DNA of 29,819 bases from positions 1 through 29,819 of the IMG/VR virus record IMGVR_UViG_3300046516_001118. The stretch is one strand, 5' to 3'. This document shows, in pieces, positions 27,672 to 29,819 of the stretch. The position numbers and the translations under genes are program-made. Source of the DNA: a virus. The notes beneath the pieces were generated by a model. That model made no database searches. It saw only the letters and a list, made by a program, of their open reading frames with translations, and was not told where the DNA came from. Each line of letters opens with the position of its first letter. Position 1 is the stretch's first letter.

Positions 27672-29296
27672 CAGACGGATATCACCCCGCGGGTCTCGTA
27701 AATCGATCCGCCGGAATCGGGGTCGGCCTGGGCGGCGGCGATGGCGTTGACCAGGGCGGCCACACCGTCGATTTTCTTTCGGGAGCGCTTCTTATCGAGC
27801 TTCACGTTGCCGGCGGCATCCTCGACCGCGATGGCGTTACTCATCATCCATTTCAGAACTGGATTGCCGCCGTGGCGGATTTTCCGGCCCTTGACCAGGC
27901 GCTCGAGTTCCTTGGTTGGCGGAGAGAGAGAGAGGAAACCTTGACGGAGGAAATCGACGGGGAGGCCGTCCTGATCGCGGAGCTCGAGGGCGAGGGCCGT
28001 AGCGTTGTAGGGGTCGAGGAGGAGCTTACGGAGGTCGCTGGCCGCGGCCAGGGCGTTGATTCTCCGGCGGATGAAACCATAGTCCACGATCGATCCGGGC
28101 GTTTCTTCAATCCACCCCTGGGTGATCCATAGCCGGTAGGGGACCCGGTCGCGCTGCTCGAGCTCGGCGACGTTATCCGACGGCATCCAAAACCATGCCT
28201 CGAGGTCATAACCGCGGACATCATCCCCCCAGAGGGCGACCAGGGCGGTGAGGTCGATCGACTTTGAAAGATCGCCGCCGGCGTAACATCCGTAAGAGGT
28301 CCGGATGTCCCGCGCCGACGCCGGCGGCGAGCTGCACCCTTGCCAATCCTCGGCGGTGATATACACCGAATCAGACTTCGATACGATGCACAACCGGAGC
28401 CGTTGAAAGCCGGCCAGTTTGCGGGGTGTCTCGCGGGCCTCGGCGAGCTCGCGGGCGAAATCCTCCTCGGATATGGTGACGCCGAGACTGGGGTTGGCTT
28501 TCTTCCACGTCGCGGGGTCGCCGATATCGTCGAGTTTGGGATCGGCACGATAAACTTGACCAAGAAAGCTGATATCCGGGACGGTGCCGGCGGTGACCTT
28601 TTCCGCATATTCGCGTTCCTCCCACCAAACACCATCCTCATGTTCGCCGGCGGTGGTGATCGAGATGCGGAGGGGTTGAGAGCGGGCCGCGCCGGCATAC
28701 TCGAAAACATCCCATAACTCGCGATCGGCCAGGCGGTGGAGTTCGTCGAAAATCGTGCCGGAGGCGTTCAGGCCATCCTTGGAGGCGGCGACCGAGGAAT
28801 TCGCGATGATGACGCCGCGGCCGGAGGGGTCGATGATTCTCTTGTTGTTTTGGCTGTTCTGAATCTGGAGCCGGCCGCGGAGCTCGGGAGAAGACTCGAC
28901 CATGCGGCGCTGTTCTTCAAATATGATCGAGGCTTGATCTTTGTCACAAGCGTTCAAATAGACTTCGGGAGCGCCCTCGCCATCGGCCAGGAGGAGGTAC
29001 AGGCCGAGGCCGGAGATGAGCGTCGATTTGCCGTTTTTCTTCGCCACTTCCAAGTAGGCGCGGCGGAATCGCCGGCGACCATCCGGCATCTTCCACCCGA
29101 ACAGGCGGATGAGGAAATCCCGTTGCCACTCGAGGAGGGTGAGCGGTTGGCCGGCCCATCGGCCCTTGGACTGACAACAAAACGTCTCGACGAAATCACA
29201 AACCAGCTCGCCGGCGGCCTGGTCGACATAACACCCTTGCTCGAGGGCGAGCTCGTCAGACGGATTCCGGATCCAGCGCGGGTCGACCCTACGCAT
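27671..29296 (-). CDS. terL: Terminase large subunit
   Basis: 541 residues, the expected length. N-terminal VCDFVETFCCQSKGRWAGQP and LTLLEWQRDFLIRLFGW form the adenine-binding region. Walker A is EVAKKNGKST (about 83-92), Walker B TIFDELHRL (from 181). ATPase landmarks STLISGLGLYLLLADGEGAP and YLNACDKDQASIIFEEQRRM are typical of HK97-type terminases. The C-terminal nuclease part includes GCYAGGDLSKSIDLTALVAL. It drives DNA packaging and genome cutting. ATGA-type overlap with the small subunit. Confidence 0.95.
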   Translation of the reverse strand: MRRVDPRWIRNPSDELALEQGCYVDQAAGELVCDFVETFCCQSKGRWAGQPLTLLEWQRDFLIRLFGWKMPDGRRRFRRAYLEVAKKNGKSTLISGLGLYLLLADGEGAPEVYLNACDKDQASIIFEEQRRMVESSPELRGRLQIQNSQNNKRIIDPSGRGVIIANSSVAASKDGLNASGTIFDELHRLADRELWDVFEYAGAARSQPLRISITTAGEHEDGVWWEEREYAEKVTAGTVPDISFLGQVYRADPKLDDIGDPATWKKANPSLGVTISEEDFARELAEARETPRKLAGFQRLRLCIVSKSDSVYITAEDWQGCSSPPASARDIRTSYGCYAGGDLSKSIDLTALVALWGDDVRGYDLEAWFWMPSDNVAELEQRDRVPYRLWITQGWIEETPGSIVDYGFIRRRINALAAASDLRKLLLDPYNATALALELRDQDGLPVDFLRQGFLSLSPPTKELERLVKGRKIRHGGNPVLKWMMSNAIAVEDAAGNVKLDKKRSRKKIDGVAALVNAIAAAQADPDSGGSIYETRGVISV

Positions 29297-29762
29297 TCTT
29301 GCCGCGCCTGGTCAGGAATTCGCCCAGGGCATCCTTACTCTTCCCATCATCCCTCGCCTTGACCCGCGACCGGGCCGCCGGCGTCGCGCCGAATTCGGAG
29401 AGAAGCGAGTGCATTTGGGCCCTCGCCATGTGGCCCATTGTGACCGCTGGATTTGCTTTCACGCCGCCGGACCCCGTATCAACCAGGAGGCCGCGGATAT
29501 GTACCTCGAGGTCGGCCCGGATCCACTGCGAGTAAGCCGAACAGTAGAGCGCCAGCGCCGCGCCATCGACCGCGGCGAGAATGCCCATCGCCTCGAGCTC
29601 CGGCACAATCCTATCCCATTCCGCCCTCCCAAACGAATCAAGCGCCTCCGGTCTCTCCGGCCTCATCCGGGGCGGTTTCGGCTCATCCGCATTCACCCGA
29701 TCCGCCCTGGTTCCCTTGAGGAGTTTTAGCGGCGTCGGTTCAGGCTTTCGACCTCTTTTCAT
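29289..29762 (-). CDS. terS: Terminase small subunit, P27 family
   Basis: 157 residues starting MKRGRKPEPTPLKLLKGTRA, the P27-family opening, then NADEPKPPRMRPERPEALDS, FGRAEWDRIVPELEAMGIL and an ending with ARAQMHSLLSEFGATPAARS. It recognises the packaging site and hands DNA to the large subunit. It is the first gene of the leftward late operon. The ribosome site is weak. Confidence 0.92.
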   Translation of the reverse strand: MKRGRKPEPTPLKLLKGTRADRVNADEPKPPRMRPERPEALDSFGRAEWDRIVPELEAMGILAAVDGAALALYCSAYSQWIRADLEVHIRGLLVDTGSGGVKANPAVTMGHMARAQMHSLLSEFGATPAARSRVKARDDGKSKDALGEFLTRRGKNA

Positions 29763-29776
29763 ATAATCTCGCGACT

Positions 29777-29805
29777 ATCCAAAAAACAACCCGGAATCCT
29801 GTCAA
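29777..29805 (-). promoter_or_regulatory. Possible late-operon promoter
   Basis: On the minus strand TTGACA (29805-29800) is followed after 17 bp by TTGGAT (29782-29777), 15 bp upstream of the small terminase ATG. The -35 is perfect, the -10 poor. Only 57 bp are visible upstream of the operon, so a better promoter may lie outside. Confidence 0.3.
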
Positions 29806-29819
29806 CGTGTGCGTAAAGG

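Noticed and set aside
29762-29767. TATAAT on the plus strand near the right end as a rightward promoter
   Set aside because: No -35 at proper distance and no rightward gene follows in the window; it coincides with the terminase start codon region.
1-29819. Diversity-generating retroelement, retron, transposon or toxin-antitoxin pair
   Set aside because: No reverse transcriptase, transposase or recognisable toxin was found, and the repeats seen have no template/variable-region pattern.

Overview
The window is a nearly gap-free, gene-dense stretch of high-GC DNA that reads as a temperate siphovirus with an HK97-type head. The host is probably a planctomycete of the Isosphaeraceae kind. That placement is an inference from the very high GC, the abundance of CTCGAG/GAGCTC, a dispersed ATCCGTG-type intergenic repeat, and an Ig-like tail domain of a sort common in planctomycete surface proteins. 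Each phage module occurs once. The attachment core (3' fragment of a tRNA-Ile gene) lies in the interior beside the integrase, with phage genes on both sides. This fits a circular or circularly permuted phage genome better than a prophage inside flanking chromosome.

Layout. 1-161 (-): start of a secreted protein cut by the left edge. 353-3648 (+): a strong promoter followed by eight coupled early genes, including a Gp37/Gp68 (DUF5131) protein, an ASCH protein and a Cys-rich protein. 3676-4634 (-): immunity/lysogeny operon with a secreted SH3-like protein, an XRE repressor and a small protein. 4695-4770: divergent promoters with phased repressor-like operators. 4770-5290: a leader with an intrinsic terminator and a structured hairpin. 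5290-7143 (+): a DnaB-N/DUF3987 replication protein. 7144-7863: a 268-bp spacing-perfect palindrome carrying twelve GCGCCC units (candidate origin), a second copy of the conserved-loop hairpin, and the att core. 7949-9256 (+): tyrosine integrase and a small gene. 9321-9686: 76-bp tandem repeats. 9808-29762 (-): one long late operon that, in transcription order from the right, encodes small and large terminase, portal, prohead protease, capsid, connector/closure proteins with an inserted DNA methyltransferase, tail completion proteins, fibre-like proteins, tail tube, frameshifted tail assembly chaperone, tape measure and tip proteins, ending in small regulators.

The most striking content is a cas-less CRISPR mini-array (four repeats, three spacers) at 14584-14847, just upstream of the tape-measure gene. 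Spacer 1 matches the start of this phage's own tape-measure gene at 28 of 36 positions, and the differences are mostly synonymous. It was therefore most likely taken from a related, competing phage. The array would need the host's Cas proteins, so it looks like an inter-phage exclusion device. A second theme is cargo genes (XF1762-family protein, DNA methyltransferase, small ORF after the integrase) bracketed by short direct duplications of the neighbouring gene's end, which keep the neighbouring reading frames intact.

Limits: all family assignments come from reading the translations; no database search, folding or alignment program was run. No endolysin, cas gene, rRNA or complete tRNA was recognised.
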